Source: Sinonovacula constricta (lineage: Eukaryota > Mollusca > Bivalvia > Cardiida > Solecurtidae). From it: DNA of 64,000 bases. The stretch spans positions 28,841,978 through 28,905,977 of the forward strand of contig CM017571.1 of the NCBI GenBank assembly GCA_007844125.1, given 5' to 3'. The translations under genes and the position numbers were made by a program. A model generated the notes under the pieces. The model saw only the letters and a program-made list of their open reading frames with translations. It did not search any database and had not been told where the DNA came from. Of the stretch, positions 48,701 to 61,300 are shown piece after piece (the first letter of the stretch is position 1; each line of letters starts with the position of its first letter).

Positions 48701-49125
48701 TTTCCATTCTTGGTTGCTGGGGGTGATCAGACACTATGCTGTCTGTCATGGCTTCCATTCTTGGTTGCTAGGATGATCAGACACTATGCTGTCTATTATG
48801 GCTTCCATTCTGGTTGCTAGGATGATCAGACACTATGCTGTCTATTATGGCTTCCATTCTGGTTGCTGGGGGTGATCAGACACTATGCTGTCTTTTATGG
48901 CTTCCATTCTTGGTTGCTTGAGGGGATCAGAGACTATGCTGTCTATCATGGCTTCTATTCTTAGTTGATGGGAGGATGAGACACAATGCTGTTTATTATG
49001 GTTTTCATTCTAGGTTGCTATACAGATCAGTCACAAAGCTGTCTATTATGGTTTCCATTCTTGGTTACTATAGTGATCAGACCCTATGCTGTCTATTATG
49101 GCTTCCATTCTTGGTTGTTATGGTT
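45780..49125. repeat. 50/51-bp tandem array, ~65 copies
   Basis: The unit is GATGATCAGACACTATACTG, TCTATTGTGGCTTCCATACT, TGGTTTGTTGG (51 bp), with a common 50-bp variant ending TCTTGGTTGTTGG. The edges (45.78-46.3 and 48.05-49.13 kb) are more diverged than the centre. Because 51 is a multiple of three, long open frames appear on both strands with a 17-residue period (for example MIRHYTVYCGFHSWLLG); these are repeat artefacts. Confidence 0.97.
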
Positions 49126-49325
49126 CAGCCAGAACCAATAGATTCGCTTTCAGTCCTTTTTCCCAGCACCTGGGCAGCTGACTTTCATGTTTGGTATATT
49201 AGAAAAGCAGGAAGCGAATAAATGAATAGACATGTAAAATCAATAAGAAAACCATGGCATTGGTTTACTGTTGTATATAAAGAAATATTCCAGACATTTA
49301 TTAAGTATACTGTTTGGCATTGTGC

Positions 49326-49510
49326 CTATAAGATACTTGTCCTGATCCTTGTTTGTTCAACATTGCACTGACAATTATTGTCAAATTGATGACATCCATC
49401 TAAATGGTGGAAGAATATCCCAGACAAATGTCTGGGTAGCTCTACCCATGCACCACAGATCAGCTGAAAGGCCTGCCCACATAAATGTTCTTGCCTTTTC
49501 CAGAACCTGA
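49326..49510 (-). repeat. SINE family A, body fragment
   Basis: On the minus strand: GGTAGAGCTACCCAGACATT, TGTCTGGGATATTCTTCCAC, CATTTAGATGGATGTCATCA and ACAATAATTGTCAGTGCAAT. This parallels the body of the copy at 21887-22140; the tRNA-like head is not clear. Confidence 0.65.
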
Positions 49511-49554
49511 TCAATATTTTGAAATTTATTTGTAATTCTGGAATGTTTTTATGC

Positions 49555-50010
49555 TCCCCAAAATCTGGTCAATCTGTATGTCCGTCTATCCCGCATTCGT
49601 TTGTGGATCATAACTTTGTTATTTAAAGTTGGATTTAAAAATTATTTCACAGAAATGATTGCCATATCGAGATAATGTGTTGTGTGCAACATTTGGGTCA
49701 CTACCTTGAAAATGAAGGTCACAGCTTGACCATGAAGCAAAATTGTGTCCGGTTCATAACTTTGTTATTTATTGTTGGATTTTAAAATTATTTCACAGAA
49801 ATGATCACCATATTGAGAAAATGTGTTGCACGCAATGATCTTAAAGCAAAAGCATGTCTGGCCCATAACTTTGTTGTTTGCATTCACATTTTAAAATTAT
49901 TTCACAGAAATGATTGTGATATCAAGACAAATTGTCGAGCGTGAAATTTGAGTCGCTGCCTTAAAGGTCACGGTCACAGTGTGACCTTGAAGCAAAATCG
50001 TGTCCAGCCA
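49555..50010 (+). repeat. Bivalve-style 'CATAACTTTGTTATTT' repeat, 3 units
   Basis: Three direct units start near 49609, 49755 and 49864 with CATAACTTTGTTATTT or variants, TTTTAAAATTATTTCACAGA and AATGAT. It is preceded by TGTATGTCCGTCTATCCCGC. It is a typical dispersed bivalve repeat and non-coding. Confidence 0.7.
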
Positions 50011-51027
50011 ATACATTTTTTTGTCTATCAGTCTTATTTAATACAATACACAATGAATGGTATTTCTTGAATTCTTTGCCATTGTTAGTATGACCAGTTC
50101 CATTGTTTCCCAAATTAACTCAGTGGTTGAAATAGCCATTCCCTTTAACCTTCATAGGTACAGGTTTGTTTATGTCTGATTTTATAGCACTACTCCATTT
50201 ACAAATTTCACCTTCATAGTTATACAACAAACTGCTTTTGTGGCAAAATACCCATTCGAGGAGCATCACTTGTCTTTGACGGTCTCTTGTTTAAATTTCT
50301 GCCATTCTGTCATGCAAGGACATGTTTAGTTTTTGGCCAAGATTGATTAAATTCAGGCAAAATAGTGCATATCCAGATCAGCTAGCTGGGAGCTGTCTGT
50401 GTGCATGTAGTTGTAAGTAAAGTATGTAACAAACATAGGATGAAAGGATAAAATCTCTCTAAGACTAAGCTTACAGGAGGGAGATTCAGACTAGTATATG
50501 ATCTGTTTGTCATTGCTCTACAGAAAATAGGAACCACTTCTCATTTATCCATCAAAGCTGTTGCAAGGTTTACATGATTGTGTCTATATGTCTAGTCAAC
50601 GGGTAATAAAGAGCTTTTCCCAACATTTGTTCAATTTGAAAGTCACGGTTCTCTGGTTGTTGTCAAAAATTCATTTTCTACTATGAAAACACAACATGAT
50701 ATCACATTTTCCAAGCAATAGGCAAGCCACTTTTGCAACTTTTCTTATTGTTAAACATAGCTTACAGTTGAAGAGATTTAGGTCGATATATATAACATCT
50801 CTCTACAAAAGAAAAACCAATTCTTCCCATTTATCCATCTTAAGTGTTGACATACAAGGACCGAGGGCGTGTATGTTAGGTCCACTGCAGTGGAGAGGTT
50901 TTTCCCAAGACTTGTCAGTGCAAGACTTGTCAGTGTTTGTAGACAGTAACCCTTAACCTTCTTCATTGATAATACATACATCATTCTTATATTTCTGCTA
51001 ATATTTCCTTGGAAAGGTTACAGGACC

Positions 51028-51112
51028 TACTGATCAATACTTGGCAGCAAAATAGTGAATATTTTCTATCTCCAGCTGGGAGCTGCATGATCAGGATCTA
51101 CACTATCTGCCT
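51028..51112. repeat. Short palindromic dispersed element (family D)
   Basis: TGATCAATACTTGGCAGCAA then AATAGTG, a centre CCAGCTGGGAGCTGCATGAT, and CAGGATCTACACTATCTGCC then TGATCC. It shares the arms and centre with 38634-38725. A weaker partial copy lies at 50340-50400. Confidence 0.6.
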
Positions 51113-51671
51113 GATCCATTGGTGCTTAGCAGGCTCAGAGTTTATATCTGGATGTTTATTCTTGAAAACAGATTGATACTTTAGATATAGTTTATTAAAT
51201 TAGTATTGTTTCACAGTTAAGAAAATTGTTTCATGAGATTTTGATTTAGAACTCTTTTATGTATTTACTGATATACAATATTATCATTCAGGGAAAAGTA
51301 GCCAAGCTAACAGAGTTTAACTATTCCTAACACAACAATAAATATTTTCCTAGGATTTCTATTATAGTGTGTGAAATGACAGTGAGTCCAATATTTAAAG
51401 TCTTGGGGAGTACAAAGTCAAAAATTGTCACAAAAGTATGTCCAGCCTGTTTAAACTAGATTTGAATGTGACTATAAAGTGCTACACAAGTCAATGGAGT
51501 GCAGAATTGAAAAACATATACAAAATAAATAAATTGTGTTTATTTGGGGCTTAAATTTATAATAATTGCTTGAAATGAGGAGAAAATATACAATTGCTTT
51601 ATCTTATTATTAAATCAGCATAAAAGTACTGAACAAAATGCTGTGAAGTAAACAAAGCATTAAATCTGCTC

Positions 51672-52154
51672 TAAAGTGGTATCCAACAATTTGGGCCATT
51701 TTTTGTCTCATGCAGCCAAATAAATTATGGTTTTCCTGAGAAGATCCTGAGATATGCTGTTTATTGGTGTTCTACATTCCTGTGAAAATAAAAACACCCA
51801 ATTTGTCATTGCAGAAATGTATTTCCTATATTAGCCACTCTGCACAGTTAGCTATTTTTAAACTAAAAAACTATGTGACAACTTACTTTTGCGAGTTATT
51901 CTGCCCTTACCTTGATGTCTATTTTAGCTTAAGTCTCCATCATTCTTATTTATAGATTTAAAGATTAACAAAAATTTAGCTTGATTTTTCTTTTCATGAT
52001 TAAACTGTCTGTCAATATAAAAATAGCATTCAAAATTGTCTTTACTTACTCTAAAGAATGAGTTTATGCAGAAATTATGCCAAATTCCTGAAAGCATTTG
52101 TAAGATATTATAACATGTATTTGATATAGGCAAACTGTCAGGTAAGACTTTTAA
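51672..52154. mobile_element. TTAA-type MITE, copy 2
   Basis: Left end AAGTGGTATCCAACAATTTG and right end ATATAGGCAAACTGTCAGGT...TTTTAA match the termini of the element at 14195-14678 in the same orientation and at nearly the same length (483 against 484 bp). Internal words such as ATGCTGTTTATTGGTG also correspond. The left TTAA has decayed to CTAA; the right TTAA is intact. Confidence 0.78.
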
Positions 52155-53768
52155 GGAAATAATGCATCCAAAGTTAAAGAGTGATTTCTGGTTGGATAAC
52201 TACCCCCAAAACACCACCACCTAGTGCTATCCTGTACTGAAGGTCTCCAGCCCCAGGCATAGACAACTCCCCCTACAAAGCTACAACATCAACAAACAGC
52301 TTGAAGCAGGACCTCTTATGTTGATCATACCTATTACGCCTTTAAAATTGTTTTGGCCACAAAGTGCTGAACACCATCTGAAGGTATCAAGCCCCAGACA
52401 GAGAGTCCAGTGGCAAGGAGCAGTAAGTTGATTGTATCATGTAATCTAGTGACTAAACCTTTGTCCTGGATAACAGACATGTGGGCTGTGGGATTATAAT
52501 GTAATGTGACCAATTGTTGATCAATACAGAAAACTATAGGTAGGTGGATGTTTCTCATGTTCTTTTGTTTATGAGATACAACTGTACAGCACTCCAGCCT
52601 AGAAGTGGTTTGCTGCCAATCACAGCCTAGCTAAGTCTTCTGTCGCCTGCCCACTGCAGATGGATGCTGTGCCCTTTTATTCCCGTAGACGCCTTATAGT
52701 TTTGAAAGAAAAAATATTTTATTTCTATTACAAACATTACACCAACATTAAGTCTTAACTGCTTAGCCTGATTCATTCAGCGGTTTGAAGCAAATTACAG
52801 CCCACCATGCATGAGACTACAGATGCACCAGGCCACATGTTGAAATGCTGACATACGGCATGATAACCGCTGGTATTTAAATAGTTGATTCATACACATA
52901 GCTTGACGATGTCTTGGCATCAACCAGCAAGATAGACAGCACTGTATCAATGAAAGTAAGGCCTGTACCTGCTGTCATTCATTTTTATCTGACTTGGGAG
53001 ATGAATATATGAATATCTACATGTCAGGCCCAATTGTTCCAGTAATGCATCCAAAGTATTCTTATGTTTGCCATAGATATTGGGCTAATGACTGCTTCAT
53101 ATTGACCTTGTTGCTAAAGGGTTGACAAGCAAATACTGTAAGCAACTACAAAACAAGATGAAACTGAAGCTCTGAAGCTGCTTGGAGTCCGAATACTGAC
53201 CTTGGTCATCAGGCAGAACCACCTTGCTTGGTTTCGGCACTCAGTCCGATTCACGACAATACCATATATACCAAAAAACAGACTGGAAAGATGTTGTTAC
53301 CAGAAACTTGGCAGTGCTTGGTTTTTATAAACTAGATGCACTGATAAAGTAAGATAAAAATTAGGAACGTCATTCGTTGATGCAGGACAAAAATAATGAT
53401 AAAAAAAGTTGATGAAGAAGAACTAGCAAATAAAAGTGCTGCAAGCACTACGGTATTCACTGTCAGGAAAAATAGTCACATTTTGAGACAAAGACCACTA
53501 GTGTATATAAACTGCTTTACATAATATGTTTGTATATTTTGTCCACTCTCAAACTTTACAACTCTGCTTTTATGGTAGTGTCCATTTATAAGCAGATTGT
53601 TTAGGGTTGAGAACTGAGACTGGCTGACACACTTTTCGCGGGAGAGTAGGTCACTATGCTTGTTACATCACATGTATCACATTTCACAGGATACTGTATA
53701 GCTAAATGCTATTGAGTTAATTCCAAGCATTCTTTAATCACATTTAAAACAGGTTGGATGTACTAATG

Positions 53769-54332
53769 CATGGGTGCAAGTTTTCGTTTTTTTGCCGGAA
53801 TTTCCATTTTTTTGAACCCTAGAGAGGTCATTTTTCCAAATCAGATACATCCATTGAGAAAATGGGGTGAGGGAGGAGAAAGTCAAGTCATACGACAACC
53901 GTATTGATCCGACTCGTGTTTATCTTAACAATCTAGTGTGTTTCTAATAACAAATTTCATTGGCGGATATCAACGTATCAAATTCGTCGTAACGGATTAT
54001 CTGAGAAAATGGCGGCCTCCATTGATTGAAAGCATGTGTCCATAATGGGCGAAAAAAAAAGAGAAAAAGTTCTTTAAGTTGGAACAAGTGGAAACGAATA
54101 AAATATTAATGTTTGTTATTGTTCATGCTTTCAAATCTTGTCATTTGTAAGCCATCAGATCCATTTTTTTGTAATTTGACAAACACGTTGTTATACCTGG
54201 AAAAGGCATTTTCAGGCCTTGCTAACTGCTAAAATCTGAGAGCTTTGCCATGGACCCACAGGAGGCCCTAGCGGCTCCCTAGACCCACAGCTCAGTTTTC
54301 AGGTTTTTTGGAATTTATAACTTGCACCCATG
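53769..54332. mobile_element. 564-bp TIR element with 6-bp flanking duplication
   Basis: CATGGGTGCAAGTT at the left and AACTTGCACCCATG at the right are perfect 14-bp inverted termini. CTAATG flanks both sides (53763-53768 and 54333-54338). The interior has no open frame of note. Superfamily not assigned. Confidence 0.72.
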
Positions 54333-54344
54333 CTAATGTAAACA

Positions 54345-54822
54345 CTTGGTAAATTTGAACTGGTCTGGGCTTTTAGCTGTGTGACTCTTTGGTAAATTTG
54401 TACTGGTATGGGCTTTAAGCTGTGTGACTCTTTGGTAAATTTGTACTGGTATGGGCTTTAAGCTGTGTGACTCTTTGGTAAATTTGTACTGGTATGGGCT
54501 TTAAGCTGTGTGACTCTTTGGTAAATTTGTACTGGTATGGGCTTTAAGCTGTGTGACTCTTTGGTAAATTTGTACTGGTATGGGCTTTAAGCTGTGTGAC
54601 TCTTTGGTAAATTTGTACTGGTACCGGCTTTAAGCTGTGTGACTCTTTGGTAAATTTGTACTGGTACCGGCTTTAAGCTGTGTGACTCTTTGGTAAATTT
54701 GTACTGGTACGGGCTTTAAGCTGTGTAACTCTTTGGTCAATTTGTACTGGTATGGGCTTTAAGCTGTGTGACTCTTTGGTAAATTTGTACGGGTACGGGC
54801 TTTAAGCTGTGTGACTCTTGCC
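54345..54822. repeat. 43-bp tandem array, ~11 copies
   Basis: The unit GTGACTCTTTGGTAAATTTG, TACTGGTATGGGCTTTAAGC, TGT repeats every 43 bp with very few changes (TATGG/TACCGG/TACGG). It begins within 15 bp of the end of the TIR element at 53769-54332. Confidence 0.95.
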
Positions 54823-55243
54823 TTTCATTTCTCATCTTATCATGGAAATAAAAGCCTTCTATTGTTAGGTGAGCAGCTTCTGGTGGTAAGCAGGAAAGCT
54901 AGTTGCACTGCTAACATATCGAATACAAATGCTAAGAATTATGTCAGGGATAAGTGAAATATGGTTGGTATAGTATAAAGTTGTTTTGTCTGAACATTGG
55001 GTGGGCAAAATTGAAATCTAGTTTAATCTACCATTTATGTCCTTAAATACTTTACTCAAGTATGGTAAAATAATCTCCCCACTTATCCTATTGAAACATG
55101 AAATGTAGAAAATCTTACAATTTCAAATTTAAACTATTTGTGCTCATAGCACAATTAACTATTTTGCTGCTGTAAGTGTTCTTCAAATTTTCTGGCAAAG
55201 TATACTGCATATATTAAATATTGTGTCTTAGTCTGCCTAGCAT

Positions 55244-57290
55244 GAATTGATCAGATTTAAGCTAATAGTGTAGACTCAGATTAGTGCCCTGCTGCTGGGA
55301 GCTGTCTGACTTAGGATCCACTGTATTTGTAGTGTAGACTTGGATTAGTGCCCTGCTGCTGGGAGCTGTCTGACTAGGATCTGCTGTATTTGTAGTGTAG
55401 ACTTAAATTAGTGTCCTGCTGCTGGGAGCTGTCTGACTTAGGATCTGCTGTATTTGTAGTGTAGACTCCTGTTTGTACCCTGCTGCTGGGAGCTGTCTGA
55501 CTAGGATAAGCTGTATTTGTAGTGTTGACTCAGATTAGTGCCCTGCTGCTGGGAGCTGTCTGACTAGGATAAGCTGTATTTGTAGTGTTGACTCAGATTA
55601 GTGCCCTGCTGCTGGGAGCTGTCTGACTAGGATCTGTTGTATTTGTAGTGTAGACTCCTGTTTGTGCCCTGCTCCTGGGACTGTCTGACTAGGGTTGGCT
55701 GTATTTGTAGTGTAGACTTAGATTAGTGCTCTGCTGCTGGGAGCTGTCTGACCAGGATTGGCTGTATTTGTAGTGTATACTTGGATTAGTGCCCTGCTGC
55801 TGGGAGCTGTCTGACTAGGGTTGGCTGTATTTGTAGTGTAGACTTAGATTAGTGCCCTGCTGCTGGGAGCTGTCTGACAAGGATTTGCTGTATTTGTAGT
55901 GTAGACATAGAGTAGGGCCCTGCTGCTGGGAGTTGTCTGTCAAGGATCTGCTGTATTTGTAATGTAGACTTAGATTATTGCCCTGCTGCTGGGAGCTGTC
56001 TGTCAAGGATCTGCTGTATTTGTAGTGTAGACTTAGATTAGTGCCCTGCTGCTGGGAGTTGTCTGACTTAGGATCTGCTGTATTTGTAGTGTAGACTTAG
56101 ATTAGTGCCCTGCTGCTGGGAGTTGTCTGACTTAGGATCTGCTGTATTTGTAGTGTAGACTTGGATTAGTGCCCTGCTGCTGGGAGTTGTCTGACTTAGG
56201 ATCTGCTGTATTTGTAGTGTAGACTTGGATTAGTGCCCTGCTGCTGGGAGCTGTCTGACTAAGGATCTGCTGTATTTGTAGTGTAGACTAAAATTAGTGT
56301 CCTGCTGCTGGGAGCTGTCTGACTTAGGATCTGCTGTATTTGTAGTGTAGACTCAGATTAGTGCCCTGCTGCTGGGAGCTGTCTGACTAGGATCCGCTGT
56401 ATTTGTAGTGTAGACTTAGAGTAGTCCCTGCTGCTGGGAGCTGTCGTGACTAGGATTGGCTGTATTTGTAATAGAGTAGTCCCTGCTGCTGGGGGCTGTC
56501 TGACTAGGATTGTCTGTATTTGTAATGTAGACTTAGAGAAGTCCCTGCTGCTGGGAGCTCATGTGACTAGGATTGGCTGTATTTGTAATGTAGACTTAGA
56601 GTAGTCCCTGCTGCTGGGGGCGGTCTGACTAGGATTGGCTGTATTTGTAGTGTGGACTTAGAGTAGTGCCCTGCTGCTGGGAGCTGTCTGTCAAGGATCT
56701 GCTGTATTTGTAGTATAGACTTAGATAAGTGCCCTGCTGCTGGGAGCTGTCTGACAAGGATCTGCTGTATTTGTAGTGTAGACTTGGATTAGTGCCCTGC
56801 TGCTGGAAGCTGTCTGACAAGGATCTGCTGTATTTGTAGTGTAGACTTGGATTAGTGCCCTGCTGCTGGGAGCTGTCTGACTTAGGATCTGCTGTATTTG
56901 TAGTGTAGACTTGGATCAGTACCCTGCTGCTGGGAGCTGTCTGACAAGGATCTGCTGTATTTGTAGTGTAGACTTGGATTAGTGCCCTGCTGCTGGAAGC
57001 TGTCTGACAAGGATCTGCTGTATTTGTAGTGTAGACTTGGATTAGTGCCCTGCTGCTGGGAGCTGTCTGACTTAGGATCTGCTGTATTTGTAGTGTAGAC
57101 TTGGATCAGTACCCTGCTGCTGGGAGCTGTCTGACTTAGGATCTGCTGTATTTGTAGTGTAGACTTGGATTAGTGCCCTGCTGCTGGGAGCTGTCTGACT
57201 TAGGACCTGCTGTATTTGTAGTGTAGACTTGGATCAGTGCCCTGCTGCTGGGAGCTGTTTGACTAGGACCTGCTGTATTTGCTTCTCAAT
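55244..57290. repeat. 63/64-bp tandem array, ~31 copies
   Basis: The unit GTGCCCTGCTGCTGGGAGCT, GTCTGACTTAGGATCTGCTG, TATTTGTAGTGTAGACTTGG, ATTA has 62-64-bp length variants. Copies near 56420-56640 are the most irregular. Minus-strand open frames with a 21-residue period (SDSSQQQGTxLSLHYKYSRS) are repeat artefacts. The unit resembles the core of dispersed palindromic family D. Confidence 0.96.
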
Positions 57291-57664
57291 GTTTAGATTA
57301 TTACCAGTGCTCACCAATGTTGTGAGCATATCAGTTCTTCTTCTAAATGGGGTTTTAAGACACCTTTACCTTTACTGCAGAATGCAGCTTTTTTTTGTAA
57401 AGGCTACAGAAAAAGCACATCATCCTTTATTTTTGTTTAAACCAATACCTAGCTTTAAGCAAACGATAAGTAGCTTCTCATTTAAGAGACAATTCCTAGC
57501 ACATCACTGTCTAGTAAGACAAGGACTTTATTACCCATTACTGGGGCTCATTTGCCAATCTTGAACTGAAGAATTCCCCACTGTTTTCCAGTGTTAATGA
57601 TCTGAAGAAGCTAATATTATTTACTTGTGCCATACAAATTAGGTTTCAGCTCCCTAACCTGCTA

Positions 57665-57720
57665 ACACATTGATCAGTCCTGGACAAATAGTGCAGATCG
57701 TCCTTCTTGTGCTGTGGGTG
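57665..57720. repeat. Possible family D fragment
   Basis: TTGATCAGTCCTGGACAAAT then AGTGCAGATC resembles the left arm of the palindromic element at 38634-38725. It is a single arm only. Confidence 0.4.
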
Positions 57721-58029
57721 GGAATTGAATGATCCCATTCTGATCTTGCTGCTGATTTTCTTTCACATATACCTATAGTTTTCTTTGCATATAAGGTAGC
57801 AAATGTCTAAGAAAATTGTTGTTTTTTTTACACATTTAACAGGTTTAGGTTTCAGGTAAATGTTCTTAACTACTGCTTGAGCCAGCCTTACATGCTGACA
57901 GCCATCCTATTGATTTTATTGAAAACAGTTTGAAGGTTTGTTTAAAGTTTCTTCCAAATCAGTGATTATTTTCTCAAGATATTCTGGCAATTAAAGGTCA
58001 ATAATCAACCTAAACATATGCAATGCTTT

Positions 58030-58320
58030 GGCAGGAACGGAAGGCCCCGGGTTCGATCCCGGGCCGCGACATACCAAAGTCGTTAAAAATGGTAGTGGTA
58101 TAGCTCCCTTAATAACGCTCAAGCAAATATAAGGGTAGTTCCACAACTGGTTGGCCCGGTGTCAGGATAATGTGACTGGGTGTGGTATCATGCCAGGTGT
58201 TCACGGCGCAGGCTATACACAGTGAAGGCAGCACTATATCTGCTTCAAGTGGACACCGTCTCCAGATAACTGAAATACTGTTGGTGGGACGATAAATCCA
58301 ATAAACAAACAAACAAGCAA
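58030..58320 (+). repeat. SINE family B, best copy
   Basis: Head with box B GGGTTCGATCCC (58050-58060), then CGTTAAAAATGGTAGTGGTA, TAGCTCCCTTAATAACGCTC, GGTTGGCCCGGTGTCAGGAT, AATGTGACTGGGTGTGGTAT, ACAGTGAAGGCAGCACTATA, TCTGCTTCAAGTGGACACCG, TCTCCAGATAACTGAAATAC, and an ATAAACAAACAAACAAGCAA tail. A tRNA-derived head plus a conserved body and A-rich tail make it a SINE. Six other copies or fragments in the window share the body. Confidence 0.88.
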
Positions 58321-58377
58321 TGCCTTGGATTTGTTAGGGAAAATGTCCCTTACTATTGGACAGACCTTGGAGGCCAT

Positions 58378-61300
58378 ACAGTACATGTAGGTTAACTGTC
58401 AGTCCCAGATAAGTATGCACAGTACATGTAGGTTAACTGTCAGTCCCAGATAAGTATGCACAGTACATGTAGGTAAACTGTCAGTCCCAGATAAGTATGC
58501 AGAGTACATGTAGGTTAACTGTCAGTCCCAGATAAGTATGCACAGTACATGTAGGTTAACTGTCAGTCCCAGATAAGTATGCACAGTACATGTAGGTTAA
58601 CTGTCAGTCCCAGATAAGTATGCACAGTACATGTAGGTAAACTGTCAGTCCCAGATAAGTATGCACAGTACATGTAGGTTAACTGTCAGTCCCAGATAAG
58701 TATGCACAGTACATGTAGGTAAACTGTCAGTCCCAGATAAGGAGATACAGTACACATAGGTTAACTATCAGCCCTAGATAAGGAGATACAGTACACATAG
58801 GTTAACTGTCAGTCCCAGATAAGGAGACACAGTACATGTAGGTTAACTGTCAGCCCCAGATAAGGAGACACAGTACATGTAGGTTTACAGCCAGTCCCAG
58901 ATAAGGAGGCACAGTACATGTAGGTTAACTGTCAGCCCCAGATAAGGAGACACAGTACATGTAGGTTAACTGTCAGCCCCAGATAAGGAGACACAGTACA
59001 TGTAGGTTAACTGTCAGCCCCAGATAATGAGACACAGTACATGTAGGTTAACTGTCAGCCCCAGATAAGGAGACACAGTAAATGTAGGTTAACTGTCAGT
59101 CCCAGATAAGTAGACACAGTACATGTAGGTTAACTGTCAGTCCCAGATAAGTATGCACAGTACATGTAGGTTAACTGCCAGTCCCAGATAAGTATGCACA
59201 GTACATGTAGGTTAACTGTCAGTCCCAGATAAGTATGCACAGTACATGTAGGTTAACTGTCAGTCCCAGATAAGTATGCACAGTACATGTAGGTTAACTG
59301 TCAGTCCCAGATAAGTATGCACAGTACATGTAGGTTAACTGTCAGTCTCAGATAAGTATGCACAATACATGTAGGTAAACTGACAGTCCCAGATAAGTAT
59401 GCACAGTACATGTAGATTAACTGTCAGTCCCAGATAAGTATGCACAGTACATGTAGGTAAACTGTCAGTCCCAGATAAGGAGATACAGTACACATAGGTT
59501 AACTATCAGCCCTAGATAAGGAGATACAGTACACATAGGTTAACTGTCAGTCCTAGATAAGGAGTCACAGTACATGTAGGTTAACTGTCAGCCCCAGATA
59601 AGGAGACACAGTACATGTAGGTTAACTGCCAGTCCCAGATAAGGAGACACAGTACATGTAGGTTAACTGTCAGCCCCAGATAAGGAGGCACAGTACATGT
59701 AGGTTAACTGTCAGCCCCAGATAAGGAGATACAGTACACATAGGTTAACTATCAGTCCTAGATAAGGAGATACAGTACACATATGTTAACTGTCAGTCCC
59801 AGAAAAGGAGACACAGTACATGTAGGTTAACTGTCAGCCCCAGATAAGGAGACACAGTACATGTAGGTTAACTGCCAGTCCCAGATGAGGAGACACAGTA
59901 CATGTAGGTTAACTGTCAGCCCCAGATAATGAGACACAGTACATGTAGGTTAACTGTCAGCCCCAGATAAGGAGACACAGTAAATGTAGGTTAACTGTCA
60001 GCCCCAGATAATGAGACACAGTACATGTAGGTTAACTGTCAGCCCCAGATAAGGAGACACAGTACATGTAGGTTAACTGTCAGTCCCAGATAAGTATGCA
60101 CAGTACATGTAGGTTAACTGCCAGTCCCAGATAAGTATGCACAGTACATGTAGGTTAACTGTCAGTCCCAGATAAGTATGCACAGTACATGTAGGTTAAC
60201 TGTCAGTCCCAGATAAGTATGCACAGTACATGTAGGTTAACTGTCAGTCCCAGATAAGTATGCACAGTACATGTAGGTTAACTGTCAGTCTCAGATAAGT
60301 ATGCACAATACATGTAGGTAAACTGACAGTCCCAGATAAGTATGCACAGTACATGTAGATTAACTGTCAGTCCCAGATAAGTATGCACAGTACATGTAGG
60401 TAAACTGTCAGTCCCAGATAAGGAGATACAGTACACATAGGTTAACTATCAGCCCTAGATAAGGAGATACAGTACACATAGGTTAACTGTCAGTCCCAGA
60501 TAAGGAGACACAGTACATGTAGGTTAACTGTCAGCCCCAGATAAGGAGACACAGTACATGTAGGTTAACTGCCAGTCCCAGATAAGGAGACACAGTACAT
60601 GTAGGTTAACTGTCAGCCCCAGATAAGGAGGCACAGTACATGTAGGTTAACTGTCAGCCCCAGATAAGGAGATACAGTACACATAGGTTAACTATCAGTC
60701 CTAGATAAGGAGATACAGTACACATATGTTAACTGTCAGTCCCAGATAAGGAGACACAGTACATGTAGGTTAACTGTCAGCCCCAGATAAGGAGACACAG
60801 TAAATGTAGGTTAACTGTCAGCCCCAGATAATGAGACACAGTACATGTAGGTTAACTGTCAGCCCCAGATAAGGAGACACAGTACATGTAGGTTAACTGT
60901 CAGCCCCAGATAAGGAGACACAGTACATGTAGGTTAACTGTCAGCCCCAGATAAGGAGGCACAGTACATGTAGGTTAACTGCCAGTCCCAGATAAGGAGA
61001 CACAGTAAATGTAGGTTAACTGTCAGCCCCAGATAAGGAGACACAGTACATGTAGGTTAACTGTCAGCCCCAGATAAGGAGGCACAGTACATGTAGGTTA
61101 ACTGTCAGCCCCAGAGAAGGAGACACAGTACATGAAGGTTAACTGTCAGCCCCAGATAAGGAGACACAGTAAATGTAGGTTAACTGTCAGCCCCAGATAA
61201 TGAGACACAGTACATGTAGGTTAACTGCCAGTCCCAGATAAGGAGACACAGTACATGTAGGTTAACTGTCAGCCCCAGATAAGGAGACACAGTACATGTA

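Noticed and set aside
45780..49125. Possible CRISPR-like array
   Set aside because: Units are contiguous with no unique spacers and the context is a eukaryotic intron; it is a plain satellite.
55815..56820. Minus-strand frames with SDSSQQQG/LHYKYSRS repeats
   Set aside because: They are translation of the 63-bp array, broken wherever a 62- or 64-bp unit occurs.
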